Source: Nonomuraea jiangxiensis (GTDB lineage Bacteria > Actinomycetota > Actinomycetes > Streptosporangiales > Streptosporangiaceae). Taken from it: a stretch of 64,000 bases of DNA. Of this stretch, positions 51,999 to 59,065 are shown in pieces; positions within the stretch are counted from its first letter, which is position 1, and every line of letters starts with the position of its first letter. The stretch is taken from NCBI RefSeq assembly GCF_900099965.1, contig NZ_FNDJ01000031.1, positions 1 through 64,000 of the forward strand, given 5' to 3'. Both the position numbers and the translations under genes were made by a program. The notes beneath the pieces were generated by a model. That model was not told where the DNA came from. It made no database searches and saw nothing but the letters and a program-made list of their open reading frames with translations.

Positions 51999-53318
51999 TC
52001 ATGTGAGCTCCAGATGCTCCCGCAGCGTGGAGCCGGTGTAGTCGGTACGGAAGACGCCGCGCTCGCGCAGCAACGGCACCACCCGGTCCACGAACTCGTC
52101 CAGCCCACCGGGCGTCAGGTGCGGCACCAGGATGAACCCGTCAGCGGCCTCCGCCTGCACGTGCTCGTCGATGAGCCGGGCCACGGTCGCCGGGGTGCCG
52201 ATGAACGTCTGCCGACCGGTCACCTCGATGACCAGCTCGCGGATCGTCAGCCCCTTCTCCTCGGCCAGCGCCCGCCACTTGGCCGCCACCGCCGCCCGAT
52301 CCTTGATCGGCACCCGGCCCTGGGAGACACCTTCGGACAGGTCAGGCTCGATCTCCGGCAACGGACCTTCCGGATCGTAGGCCGACATGTCACGACCCCA
52401 CACCTGCTCCAGGAACGCGATCGCGGTCTGCGGCCCGACCTGCTGGCGGCGGATGACGGCGGCGTTCTCGGCGGCCTCCGCCTCGGTGTCGCCCAGCGCG
52501 AACGTCACCCCAGGCATGATCTTGAGCTGGTGCGGCTCGCGGCCGTACCTGGCCAGGCGGCGCTTGACGTCGGCGTAGAACCGCCGGCCCTCCTCCAGCC
52601 GGCCGTGCGGCGTGAAGATCACATCAGCGTTGGCGGCGGCGAACTCGCGCCCCTCCTCGGAGTCGCCGGCCTGGATGATCACCGGGTGGCCCTGCGGGCT
52701 GCGCGGCACCGTGAACCGGCCCTCGATCGAGAAGTGCCTGCCGTGGTGCTCGACCGTGCCGATGCCGCCTTCCCTGACGAATGTGCCGGTGACAGGATCG
52801 GCGGCGATCGCGTCCGGCCGCCAGGAGTCCCACAACTCGCGGGACAGGCGGACGAACTCCTCCGCCCGCTCGTACCGGTCGGCCCGGTCGAGGAAGCCGC
52901 CCCGGCGGAAGTTCTCGCCGGTGAAGGCGTCGGAGGTGGTCACCACGTTCCACCCGGCCCGGCCCTGGCTCAGGTGGTCGAGCGTGGCCAGGCGCCGGGC
53001 CAGCTCGTACGGCTCGTTGAAGGTCGCGTTCACGGTGCCGGCGAGCCCGATCCGGTCCATCACCGCCGCCAGGGCGCTCAGCACGGTGAGCGACTCCGGC
53101 CGGCCCACCACGTCGAGATCGTGGATGCGGCCCTTGAGCTCTCGCAACCGTAGCCCCTCGGCCAGGAAGAAGAAGTCGAACGTGCCACGCTCGGCCGTCC
53201 TGGCCAGGTGGACGAACGAGGCGAAGTCGATCTGGCTGCCGGAGCGGGGGTCGGCCCAGACGGTGGTGTTGTTCACGCCGGGGAAGTGAGCCGCCAGGTG
53301 GACCCGCCTGCGCGTCAT
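51999..53318 (-). CDS. NtaA/DszA-family FMN-dependent monooxygenase, second paralogue
   Basis: 439 residues, luciferase-like. Visible are VHLAAHFPGVNNTTVWADPRSGSQIDFASFVHLARTAERGTFDFFFLAEG at the start (given here only as family pattern in pieces: VHLAAHFPGVNNTTVW; FDFFFLAEGLRL), RLATLDHLSQGRAGWNVVT, HPVIIQAGDSEEGREFAA and VRRQQVGPQ-type sequences, plus a terminal TDYTGSTLREHLEL. ATG 53318 overlaps the preceding gene by 4 bp. It is the third gene of an operon led by flavin reductase and should oxidise a sulfonate, sulfone or similar compound with reductase-supplied FMNH2. Confidence 0.88.
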   Translation of the reverse strand: MTRRRVHLAAHFPGVNNTTVWADPRSGSQIDFASFVHLARTAERGTFDFFFLAEGLRLRELKGRIHDLDVVGRPESLTVLSALAAVMDRIGLAGTVNATFNEPYELARRLATLDHLSQGRAGWNVVTTSDAFTGENFRRGGFLDRADRYERAEEFVRLSRELWDSWRPDAIAADPVTGTFVREGGIGTVEHHGRHFSIEGRFTVPRSPQGHPVIIQAGDSEEGREFAAANADVIFTPHGRLEEGRRFYADVKRRLARYGREPHQLKIMPGVTFALGDTEAEAAENAAVIRRQQVGPQTAIAFLEQVWGRDMSAYDPEGPLPEIEPDLSEGVSQGRVPIKDRAAVAAKWRALAEEKGLTIRELVIEVTGRQTFIGTPATVARLIDEHVQAEAADGFILVPHLTPGGLDEFVDRVVPLLRERGVFRTDYTGSTLREHLELT

Positions 53319-54226
53319 CGGCCCCGCCCGGCCGGTGCGTCCCAGGTGGTGGGCAGGCCCTGGGTCGTCTCCCGGAAGGCCGGGTCCTGGTAGAGGTCGC
53401 GGGCGTACGGCCACAGGTACTCGAAGTCGGTCAGCTCCCGCTCGCTGATCAGGTGGCCGCGGTTGTACTCGGTGTCGAACCGGGCCAGCGTCACCCACAG
53501 GCGCACGTCCGCCTCGGTGATCGTGTCACCAGTCAGGAAACGCTGCTCGGCCAGGCGCTCGTCCAGGCGTTCCAGGGTGGCGACGACCTGGTGGCGCGTC
53601 CGCTCGCGGTCGTCCTCGGTGGTGGCGCGGGCCACGCGGAGGACGCCGGTGTTGACGTCGTGGTAGATCCACGCGTTCAGCTTGTTGATCTCCGGGCGCA
53701 GCGCGTCCGGGTAGAGGTCGACGGAGGCGCCGGCCCACTGGTCGAACTGCTTGGCCAGGTCGAGCGTGATGTCGGGGAAGTTGTTGCTGACGATCGTGCC
53801 GGTCTGCCTGTCCCACAGCACGGGGACGGAGATGTGGCCGCCGTACCCCTTCTCGGTGGCGTCGTAGGCCTGCTCCAGGAGGGTGAAGCCGTTGACCGGG
53901 TCGGGGCCCCGGCGCTCCCTGAACGCCCAGCCCCGGCCGTCGCGCTCGTCGTCCACGTAGGACAGCGAGACCACGTCCTCCAGCCCCTTGAGCTTGCGGA
54001 CGATCGTGGCGCGGTGGGCAAAGGGGCAGACCCAGGCGGCGTAGAGGTGGTAGCGGCCGGGCTCGGCGCGGAAGCCGCTGGAGCCGTCGGCCGTGATCCG
54101 GGCCTGGAACGGGTAGATGGGGCGGTTCCAGCCCGGTGACAGGTGCAGGCGGCCCGTCCCGTAGTGGCCGTACGCGGTGTGGTCGACGGGGCTCGCGTAA
54201 GCCCTGGTCTGTGTGGGTGTGGGCAT
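53315..54226 (-). CDS. Glutathione-S-transferase-fold thiol reductase with CPxAH motif (Gto/ECM4-like)
   Basis: 303 residues. The thioredoxin-like N-terminal domain has the catalytic motif AAWVCPFAHRATIVRKLK (Cys67), and the C-terminal helical domain has FLTGDTITEADVRLWVTLARFD. These mark the S-glutathionyl-hydroquinone reductase (Gto/YqjG/ECM4) family. Most actinomycetes use mycothiol instead of glutathione, so the thiol partner is probably mycothiol; that is inference. It sits between flavin reductase and monooxygenase genes, which suggests a role in sulfur release or in clearing reactive intermediates. Confidence 0.85.
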   Translation of the reverse strand: MPTPTQTRAYASPVDHTAYGHYGTGRLHLSPGWNRPIYPFQARITADGSSGFRAEPGRYHLYAAWVCPFAHRATIVRKLKGLEDVVSLSYVDDERDGRGWAFRERRGPDPVNGFTLLEQAYDATEKGYGGHISVPVLWDRQTGTIVSNNFPDITLDLAKQFDQWAGASVDLYPDALRPEINKLNAWIYHDVNTGVLRVARATTEDDRERTRHQVVATLERLDERLAEQRFLTGDTITEADVRLWVTLARFDTEYNRGHLISERELTDFEYLWPYARDLYQDPAFRETTQGLPTTWDAPAGRGR

Positions 54227-54241
54227 GAGGCGCTTCCTGAT

Positions 54242-54754
54242 TCAGGAGTCGGGATGGGCCAGGAACCTGCCGAAGCGGCCCTGGTGATAGAGGAGCGGCC
54301 GGCCGGGGTGGCGTACGTGAGCCTCGGCAACCAGGCCGACGACCAGGAGGTGGTCGCCGACCTCGGCGCGCTCGTACGGCAGGCACACCAGGTGCGCGGA
54401 GACGTCGTGCAGCAGCGGGGCGCCCAGCGGTCCCGGCCGCCAGCCGGTGGGTGGCGCGAACCGGTCGATGCCCTTGCGGGCGAAGCGGGCCGCCAGCTCC
54501 GCCTGGTCGCTGGTCAGGATGTTGACCGCGAAGTGGTCGGCGGCGCCGAGTCGCGGCCAGGTGGTGGAGGAACGGTCCACGTAGAAGGAGACCAGGGGCG
54601 GTTCGAGGCTGACCGAGGAGAACGACGTGGCGGTCAGCCCGACGGGGACACCGTCGCTCTGCGCGGTGATCACCACGACCCCGCTGGCGTGTACGGCGAG
54701 CGCCTGCCGGAAGGAGTCGGCGCCGACGGCTCGGTCGGGAAGCGTGTCGGTCAC
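54242..54754 (-). CDS. Flavin reductase (FMN-binding split-barrel family)
   Basis: 170 residues from GTG 54754 with GGGAG upstream. The flavin-reductase-like split barrel is clear: FRQALAVHASGVVVITA, VGLTATSFSSVSLEPPLVSFYVDRSS, FAVNILTSDQAELAARFA, and a C-terminal RPLLYHQGRFGRF. It makes FMNH2 from NAD(P)H for two-component monooxygenases, here the products at 51999, 43036 and 50703. First structural gene of the operon, 207 bp downstream of the leader peptide. Confidence 0.88.
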   Translation of the reverse strand: MTDTLPDRAVGADSFRQALAVHASGVVVITAQSDGVPVGLTATSFSSVSLEPPLVSFYVDRSSTTWPRLGAADHFAVNILTSDQAELAARFARKGIDRFAPPTGWRPGPLGAPLLHDVSAHLVCLPYERAEVGDHLLVVGLVAEAHVRHPGRPLLYHQGRFGRFLAHPDS

Positions 54755-54961
54755 GCGGTCACTCCCGTCCTGTCGGGGTGGCCGGAGGTCACTGATGGCA
54801 CGAACACGAGAAGGTTCCTCACGAGAGAAGGGCACGTTCACGCGGCGCCCCGGCGGCTTTCCGGGTCGCGAAGCGGGGGTGGGGGGCGTGGACGGCGTCG
54901 GCCACGCCCGGGAACGTGAAGGGAAGGCGGGCGGTGGAGGCCCGCGGCCGCTAGTCCGTGA

Positions 54962-55036
54962 TCAACGACATTGAGCGCTGGCGACGTGGCCGAAGTCCAC
55001 GTGGGAGCGCCTGGTCAGCAGAAGATCCTGCCTCAT
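54962..55036 (-). CDS. 24-residue leader peptide of the flavin reductase/monooxygenase operon
   Basis: ATG 55036 to TGA 54962 encodes MRQDLLLTRRSHVDFG followed by HVASAQCR. The LTRR-HVD...ASAxCR pattern is that of short leader peptides annotated upstream of sulfur-assimilation and sulfonate-uptake genes in streptomycetes and relatives. The ATG is only 7 bp from the -10 box, so the transcript is probably leaderless. The late cysteine codon (TGT) just before the stop could let ribosomes sense cysteinyl-tRNA supply and control the 207-bp untranslated region before the reductase gene. Confidence 0.75.
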   Translation of the reverse strand: MRQDLLLTRRSHVDFGHVASAQCR

Positions 55037-55043
55037 ATGTCCG

Positions 55044-55091
55044 ACGCTAGGCCCGGATTCCCGATAAGTCAATATTTCCTACTGGCTTTAC
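55044..55091 (-). promoter_or_regulatory. Promoter and upstream element of the leader-peptide operon
   Basis: On the minus strand, TTGACT (55067-55072) and TAGCGT (55044-55049) are 17 bp apart, ending 7 bp before the leader ATG. The -35 box and the bases upstream of it (55067-55091) form a 25-bp element shared with 57590-57614 (23 of 25 identical), containing GCCAGTAGG. An activator or repressor probably binds here. Confidence 0.7.
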
Positions 55092-55193
55092 CGGGAAATG
55101 GCCTCAGGCCGCGATGCGCTCCCTCGTCGCCGTGACCCTTACCGGCCGGCGGGCGGATCTTGCCCGAACACATACCTTGAGCTTCCCACACTT

Positions 55194-55216
55194 CTGGTAG
55201 GAAAATACGGTATAAC
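55194..55216 (+). promoter_or_regulatory. TAGG-containing promoter region of the sulfotransferase gene
   Basis: CTGGTAGGAAAATA followed by TATAAC (55211-55216), a good -10 box, lies 20 bp before the sulfotransferase start. The GGTAGGAAAA core resembles the GTAGGAAAT element at 55079-55087 read on the other strand. No good -35 box is seen, which fits activator dependence. Confidence 0.4.
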
Positions 55217-55236
55217 CTCTGCCCAGGAGGAATGAC

Positions 55237-56187
55237 GTGTCCCTGCCAGATTTCCTGATCGCGGGCGCGCCCAAAGCGGGGACCACGGCCCTGCATGCCG
55301 CGCTGCAGCAGCACCCGGACCTGTTCCTGTCCAGGATCAAAGAACCGAAGTTCTTCCTCACCGACGGCCCGCCGCCCGACCGCGGCGGCCCCGGCGACGC
55401 GAGGACCTTCCGGGAGCACGTCTGGCGCCGCGCGGACTACGAGGCGCTGTTCGCCGAGGCGCCCGACGGCGCGCTCACCGGCGAGTCGACCCCCTTCTAC
55501 CTCTACGACCTGGCCGCCCAGCGACGCATCCATACTGCCATCCCGCACGCCAGGCTCATCGTGACACTCCGGGACCCGGTCGAACGGGCGCATTCCAACT
55601 GGACCCACCTGTGGTCGGCCGGGCTGGAGCCGATCGGCGACCTGGTCCGCGCGTGCGAGGCCGAGCAGGAGCGCATCGCCGCCGGATGGGCGCACTTCTG
55701 GCACTACACGGCACTGGGCCGGTACGGCGAGCAGCTCACCCACCTGTTCGGCCTGTTCCCCCGCGAGCAGGTGCTGATCTTCCGCTACCGGGACCTCGTG
55801 GACCGGCCCGCCGCGACGCTGGACCGGATCTGCGCCTTCCTCGGCGTACGCCAAGGGCTGCTCACCGAGCTGCCCCGGGAGAACGTGACCGCGCACCCGG
55901 ACGCGAGCACCCGGCACGTCCTGCTGTCCTCCCTGCGCCGGCGTCTCCCGTCAGCCCTGGCCGGGCCGGTCGAAACGCTGCTCCAGCGCCGCGGAGCCGC
56001 CCGCCGCCCGCTGTCCTGGGAGCAGCGGCAGCGGCTCGTCCCGTACTTCGCCGACGACATCCGGCTGCTCCAGCGCGTCACCGGGGAGGACTACAGTGAC
56101 TGGCTGCAGCCCAGGGAGCGCTCCGGCGGTCTCGTCGGCACCCGGCCGCAGGGGCAGCGGCAGGCACGCAACGGCCGCCGAACCTGA
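55237..56187 (+). CDS. PAPS-dependent sulfotransferase
   Basis: 316 residues from GTG 55237 with AGGAGG upstream. The 5'-phosphosulfate loop is DFLIAGAPKAGTTALHAAL (residues 5-23), and the 3'-phosphate motif is IVTLRDPVERAHSNW near residue 110. The C-terminal GxxGxxR-type loop is not sharply conserved. Sulfotransferases move sulfuryl from PAPS to hydroxyl or amino groups of carbohydrates or small molecules; acceptor unknown. It is divergent from the leader-peptide operon, and its promoter has a similar TAGG element, so it may be controlled with sulfur supply. Confidence 0.88.
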   Translation: MSLPDFLIAGAPKAGTTALHAALQQHPDLFLSRIKEPKFFLTDGPPPDRGGPGDARTFREHVWRRADYEALFAEAPDGALTGESTPFYLYDLAAQRRIHTAIPHARLIVTLRDPVERAHSNWTHLWSAGLEPIGDLVRACEAEQERIAAGWAHFWHYTALGRYGEQLTHLFGLFPREQVLIFRYRDLVDRPAATLDRICAFLGVRQGLLTELPRENVTAHPDASTRHVLLSSLRRRLPSALAGPVETLLQRRGAARRPLSWEQRQRLVPYFADDIRLLQRVTGEDYSDWLQPRERSGGLVGTRPQGQRQARNGRRT

Positions 56188-56197
56188 TCGGCCCGCG

Positions 56198-57094
56198 TCA
56201 GCGCAGCTCCGTGCGCAACTCGTGGGCGCCGTCCGCGCGGGTGTACTCGTAGTACAGCCGGACCCCGCCGCCTGGCAGGTCCACGATCTCCAGATAACGC
56301 AGGCCCCCGCCGCCATGCGGCGACAGCGCCGCGGGCTTGTCGCCCACCGGGGTCAGCACGTCCGGCTCCGGGCCGACGGCGATGCCGGTGCGCTCCTCGT
56401 AGTTCTCCGCCGCGCTGGCCCGGCCGTCGTAGAACGCCACCACCCGGTCACCATCGAAACGCACCGCGCTGACCCGGACGCCGCGCTCGTCCCACAGTCC
56501 CGGCCGGCCGCTCAGCGCCGTGCCCTGCCAGGTCCACTCCAGGCCGTCGGTGCTGGTGGCGTAGTCGGTGACCATCTGGTCGGCCTCGTCGGGATCGGCG
56601 AGCGGATGGCAGGAGGCCCACAGATGCCACACGCCGTCCCGCCGTACGATCACCGTGTCCTTCACCCCGGTCTTCGGATCGCCGGGCAGGACGGTGACGC
56701 GCGAGCGCGAATCGAACGCGGCGGGATCGCCGGCTTCCAGGACCTCCACCCGCCAGTGCTTGGTGCCCTCGGTGGCGCAGCTCAGGTAGAGCCGCCAGCG
56801 CCCGTCCGGCAGGCGCACCAGCGAGGGCCGCTCCAGCGACTCGCAGTCCATCTCCTCGCGTGTCACGGTGGTCAGCGTCTCGAAGCGCTCGCCGTCCGCG
56901 GAGCGGGCGACCACGACCGCGTAACCGCGGCCCTGACCGATCGGGCGGCGCAGCCGGTAGGCGAGATAGATCAGCCCGTCCGCCGCGACCGCGCTGGGCG
57001 CACCCGCCCAGTATCCCTCCGCCGCGGCCGGCGGGGCGATCGCGACCACGGCGCGATCGTCGTCAGGGAGGAAGGCGTTCTCATCGATCGACAT
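56198..57094 (-). CDS. Five-bladed beta-propeller glycosidase-like protein
   Basis: 298 residues from ATG 57094. Repeated blades of the GH43/GH32/GH62-like type: EGYWAGAPSAVAADGLIYLAYRLR, SLERPSLVRLPDGRWRLYLSC, KDTVIVRRDGVWHLWASC, VRVSAVRFDGDRVVAFYDGRA, LRYLEIVDLPGGGVRLYYEY. Acidic residues follow the blade starts, but I cannot fix the catalytic set. There is no signal peptide, so it is cytoplasmic. It may hydrolyse or phosphorolyse a glycoside. It converges with the sulfotransferase gene, leaving a gap of 10 bp. Confidence 0.75.
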   Translation of the reverse strand: MSIDENAFLPDDDRAVVAIAPPAAAEGYWAGAPSAVAADGLIYLAYRLRRPIGQGRGYAVVVARSADGERFETLTTVTREEMDCESLERPSLVRLPDGRWRLYLSCATEGTKHWRVEVLEAGDPAAFDSRSRVTVLPGDPKTGVKDTVIVRRDGVWHLWASCHPLADPDEADQMVTDYATSTDGLEWTWQGTALSGRPGLWDERGVRVSAVRFDGDRVVAFYDGRASAAENYEERTGIAVGPEPDVLTPVGDKPAALSPHGGGGLRYLEIVDLPGGGVRLYYEYTRADGAHELRTELR

Positions 57095-57208
57095 GGGCGC
57101 GAGCTTAGGCGACGGCACGGAGCTGGGCACTGATGCTTGCCTTTCCTTGGTGCTGAGGTTCCTTCAGGGGTTCGTGCTGCGGTCAGGGGGTTCGGTCGTG
57201 AAACGGTT

Positions 57209-57257
57209 GGGGCGGCTCGCCGGTGCGCGCCGTTCTCGTGCGCCGGCGAGCCGCCCC
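57209..57257 (-). terminator. Long hairpin after the small-protein gene pair
   Basis: A perfect 15-bp stem: GGGGCGGCTCGCCGG (57209-57223) with CCGGCGAGCCGCCCC (57243-57257), loop 19 nt. It lies 34 bp beyond the end of the minus-strand small ORF at 57291 and upstream of the propeller gene. Confidence 0.65.
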
Positions 57258-57290
57258 CGGTGCCGGCGGGGCCCTCCCTCGGAGGAGCCG

Positions 57291-57404
57291 TCACGCCTTG
57301 GCGGCATCCGCGGGCGCCCTCCGCACCTGGGGAGCCATCGCGGCGTTCCAGTCCTCCAGCACCGCCGGCAGGGTCACCACGCCGCCGCTCACGACGACCA
57401 CCAT
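57291..57404 (-). CDS. Possible 37-residue peptide downstream of the acidic small protein
   Basis: ATG 57404 lies inside the end of the preceding ORF (16-bp overlap) in another frame. The product begins with hydrophobic MVVVVSGGVV and continues TLPAVLEDWNAAMAPQVRRA. Codons are strongly G/C-ending. It may be a separate peptide, or the C-terminus of the preceding protein displaced by a frameshift. No family recognised. Confidence 0.35.
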   Translation of the reverse strand: MVVVVSGGVVTLPAVLEDWNAAMAPQVRRAPADAAKA

Positions 57405-57559
57405 CGCCACCTGGGCCGTCGCGGCGCGGAGGCGGGCTCGTCCAACTCCGGGTCGAGGTCGTCGTCGGGGAGGTCGTACCAGTGCGTGTCGCCGGGAAGT
57501 GAGGTCGGCGACACGCCGGAGAAGTCCGTGCGGACGGCAGTGTCGCGGTCCTCGGTCAT
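57389..57559 (-). CDS. Small acidic protein under a sulfur-type promoter
   Basis: 56 residues from ATG 57559: MTEDRDTAVRTDFSGVSP, then THWYDLPDDDLDPELDEP and a Trp/Arg-rich tail (RRPRWRWWSS). The ATG is 6 bp from the -10 box, so it is probably leaderless, like the leader peptide at 55036, whose promoter it shares almost base for base. This suggests that it belongs to the same regulon. It may be a regulatory or scaffold peptide; function unknown. Confidence 0.5.
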   Translation of the reverse strand: MTEDRDTAVRTDFSGVSPTSLPGDTHWYDLPDDDLDPELDEPASAPRRPRWRWWSS

Positions 57560-57565
57560 GCGGGT

Positions 57566-57614
57566 ACTGTACGGTCCTCCATCTCCAGAAGTCAATTTTC
57601 CCTACTGGCTTTAC
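57566..57614 (-). promoter_or_regulatory. Promoter and upstream element of the small acidic protein gene
   Basis: On the minus strand, TTGACT (57590-57595) and TACAGT (57566-57571) are 18 bp apart. The 25 bp at 57590-57614 match the element at 55067-55091 at 23 positions, including GCCAGTAGG just upstream of the -35 box. Confidence 0.65.
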
Positions 57615-57770
57615 ATAGATTTGGCGGTTCGGAGGTCACCGGCCTCGGTGAGCTCGAAGTCGCCGAAGCCCGCCCGGGCGGGCGGATGACCAGCGATCCG
57701 AGGAAACTCGTCCCCTTTGCCTCCGCCGAGCGGCCCTGCCGGGGAGGACCGAAGGAGGTTGGGCGATGGA

Positions 57771-58409
57771 TCAGCGGACGGTGTTGACCAGCAGGGCGGC
57801 TGCCAGGGCCCCGTAGACGGTCGCCGCGAACCGTTCCAGGAGCCGCCGGACCCCGGTGCGATGCAGCACCCGGTCGCGGACCGCGCCTGCGGCGTACCCG
57901 ATCGCGAGATCCGCGAGAAGGCCCAGGACCTGCAGGATCAGGCCCAGCATGAGGAGTTGCAGGACGGGGTTCCCGTTGGCGTCGCCGAGGAACTGCGGCA
58001 GGAACGCCGTGAAGAAGAGCACGATCTTCGGGTTGAAGATGTTCACCACGAACCCGCGCCGGAACACGTCCGCGGACTTGACGATGGACGCCTCCAGCGG
58101 CAACCCGCTGGACCTCCAGGTCACCCACGCGAGATACGCGAGATACGCGGCACCGGCGAGCTGAATCGTGGCGGCGACACCCGGCGCGGCGGCGAGGAAC
58201 GCGCCGAGGCCGAGGGCCGTGAGGACAACGTAGACACTGACTCCCGCGGTGATGCCCAGGGCGGCCCGAGTCGCGCCTCCCCGGCCGTGCTTCAACCCCG
58301 CCGCGACCATGAAGGCCATGTCGGGGCCCGGCGCCAGCAAGAGAACGAGGACGGCGGCGATGAAAGCGGGCAGGACGCTGAGGTCCACCCATGCGTAACC
58401 TGTAGACAC
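57771..58409 (-). CDS. LysE/RhtB-family amino-acid exporter
   Basis: 212 residues with about six hydrophobic helices. The family signature is at the N-terminus: AAVLVLLLAPGPDMAFMVAAGLKHGRGGATRAALGITAG (shown by APGPDMAFMVAAGLKHGR). NIFNPKIVLFFTAFLPQF in the middle is the second conserved block. It exports amino acids or similar amphiphilic compounds. GTG 58409 lies between the first and second of four operator half-sites shared with the divergent CGNR regulator. Confidence 0.9.
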   Translation of the reverse strand: MSTGYAWVDLSVLPAFIAAVLVLLLAPGPDMAFMVAAGLKHGRGGATRAALGITAGVSVYVVLTALGLGAFLAAAPGVAATIQLAGAAYLAYLAWVTWRSSGLPLEASIVKSADVFRRGFVVNIFNPKIVLFFTAFLPQFLGDANGNPVLQLLMLGLILQVLGLLADLAIGYAAGAVRDRVLHRTGVRRLLERFAATVYGALAAALLVNTVR

Positions 58410-58464
58410 GGCTCATTAGGTTACACATCTGATGTAACCAGAACAACAGCATCACGGGGTTACA
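58395..58464. promoter_or_regulatory. Four regularly spaced GGTTACA half-sites between LysE and CGNR genes
   Basis: GTAACC (58395-58400), GGTTACA (58419-58425), TGTAACC (58433-58439) and GGTTACA (58458-58464) lie with gaps of exactly 18, 7 and 18 bp. The central pair is a perfect inverted repeat. The last half-site overlaps the TACACT -10 box of the regulator gene, so autoregulation is likely. Confidence 0.7.
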
Positions 58465-58466
58465 CT

Positions 58467-59015
58467 GTGCTCGTGCTTACCGTTCCCGCGCTTGACATGA
58501 GCCGCATGGTCGAGTTCGTCAACGAGTACGCCGACCGCCCGCGCGCGACCGCGGGCGAGCAGGAGCTCCCGTACCCCGATGCGGCCAAGGTCCTGGGGTG
58601 GCCCGCCGAGCCGCCCTTGCCCGCGGCCGCCGACCTCGTCGCGGCGGCGAACGCGGCCTTCCGGGTGTTCTCCGCGGCCCGCGACGGCCGGGCCTACGAG
58701 GAACTGAACACCCTCCTGCGATCCGTCCGTCCCTTGCCCGTCGCGACCGAATCGGGCCTGCGCTGGACGGTGGACACGCAGGCCGAGGTGCTCCCCGCGG
58801 CCCTGGGCACGTGCCTGCTGGAGTGGCTCATGCACCATGGCCGGCCCCGCCTCGGGACCTGTCACGCCTCCAAGTGCGCCGACGTGTACGTCGACACCTC
58901 TCCGGCCGGTCAAAGGCGGTTCTGCTCATCGACCTGCCTCAACCGTCACAAGGTCGCCGCATACCGTCGGCGCTCGTCCCAGGACCGGACCGGTGAGCCG
59001 GAGACCACCACGTGA
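58467..59015 (+). CDS. CGNR zinc-finger transcriptional regulator
   Basis: 182 residues from GTG 58467 (or GTG 58473). The N-terminal ABATE/stress-response-like domain starts MSRMVEFVNEYADRPRAT. The C-terminal CGNR zinc finger is RLGTCHASKCADVYVDTS, then RRFCSSTCLNRHKVAAYRRR, with four cysteines for zinc and a basic DNA-contacting helix. The -10 box TACACT ends just before the start codon, so the mRNA is leaderless. It probably controls itself and the divergent LysE exporter through the GGTTACA sites. Confidence 0.85.
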   Translation: MLVLTVPALDMSRMVEFVNEYADRPRATAGEQELPYPDAAKVLGWPAEPPLPAAADLVAAANAAFRVFSAARDGRAYEELNTLLRSVRPLPVATESGLRWTVDTQAEVLPAALGTCLLEWLMHHGRPRLGTCHASKCADVYVDTSPAGQRRFCSSTCLNRHKVAAYRRRSSQDRTGEPETTT

Positions 59016-59065
59016 CGATGCGGGGGCTTCCGGGCGGCGTGATCACCCTGCGCGGGCCGCGTTCG

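Noticed and set aside
57611..57690. Minus-strand peptide tail GFGDFELTEAGDLRTAKSM with G/C-ending codons
   Set aside because: It could be the end of a lost gene, but it is under 30 codons, has no start and overlaps the promoter element; not enough to call.
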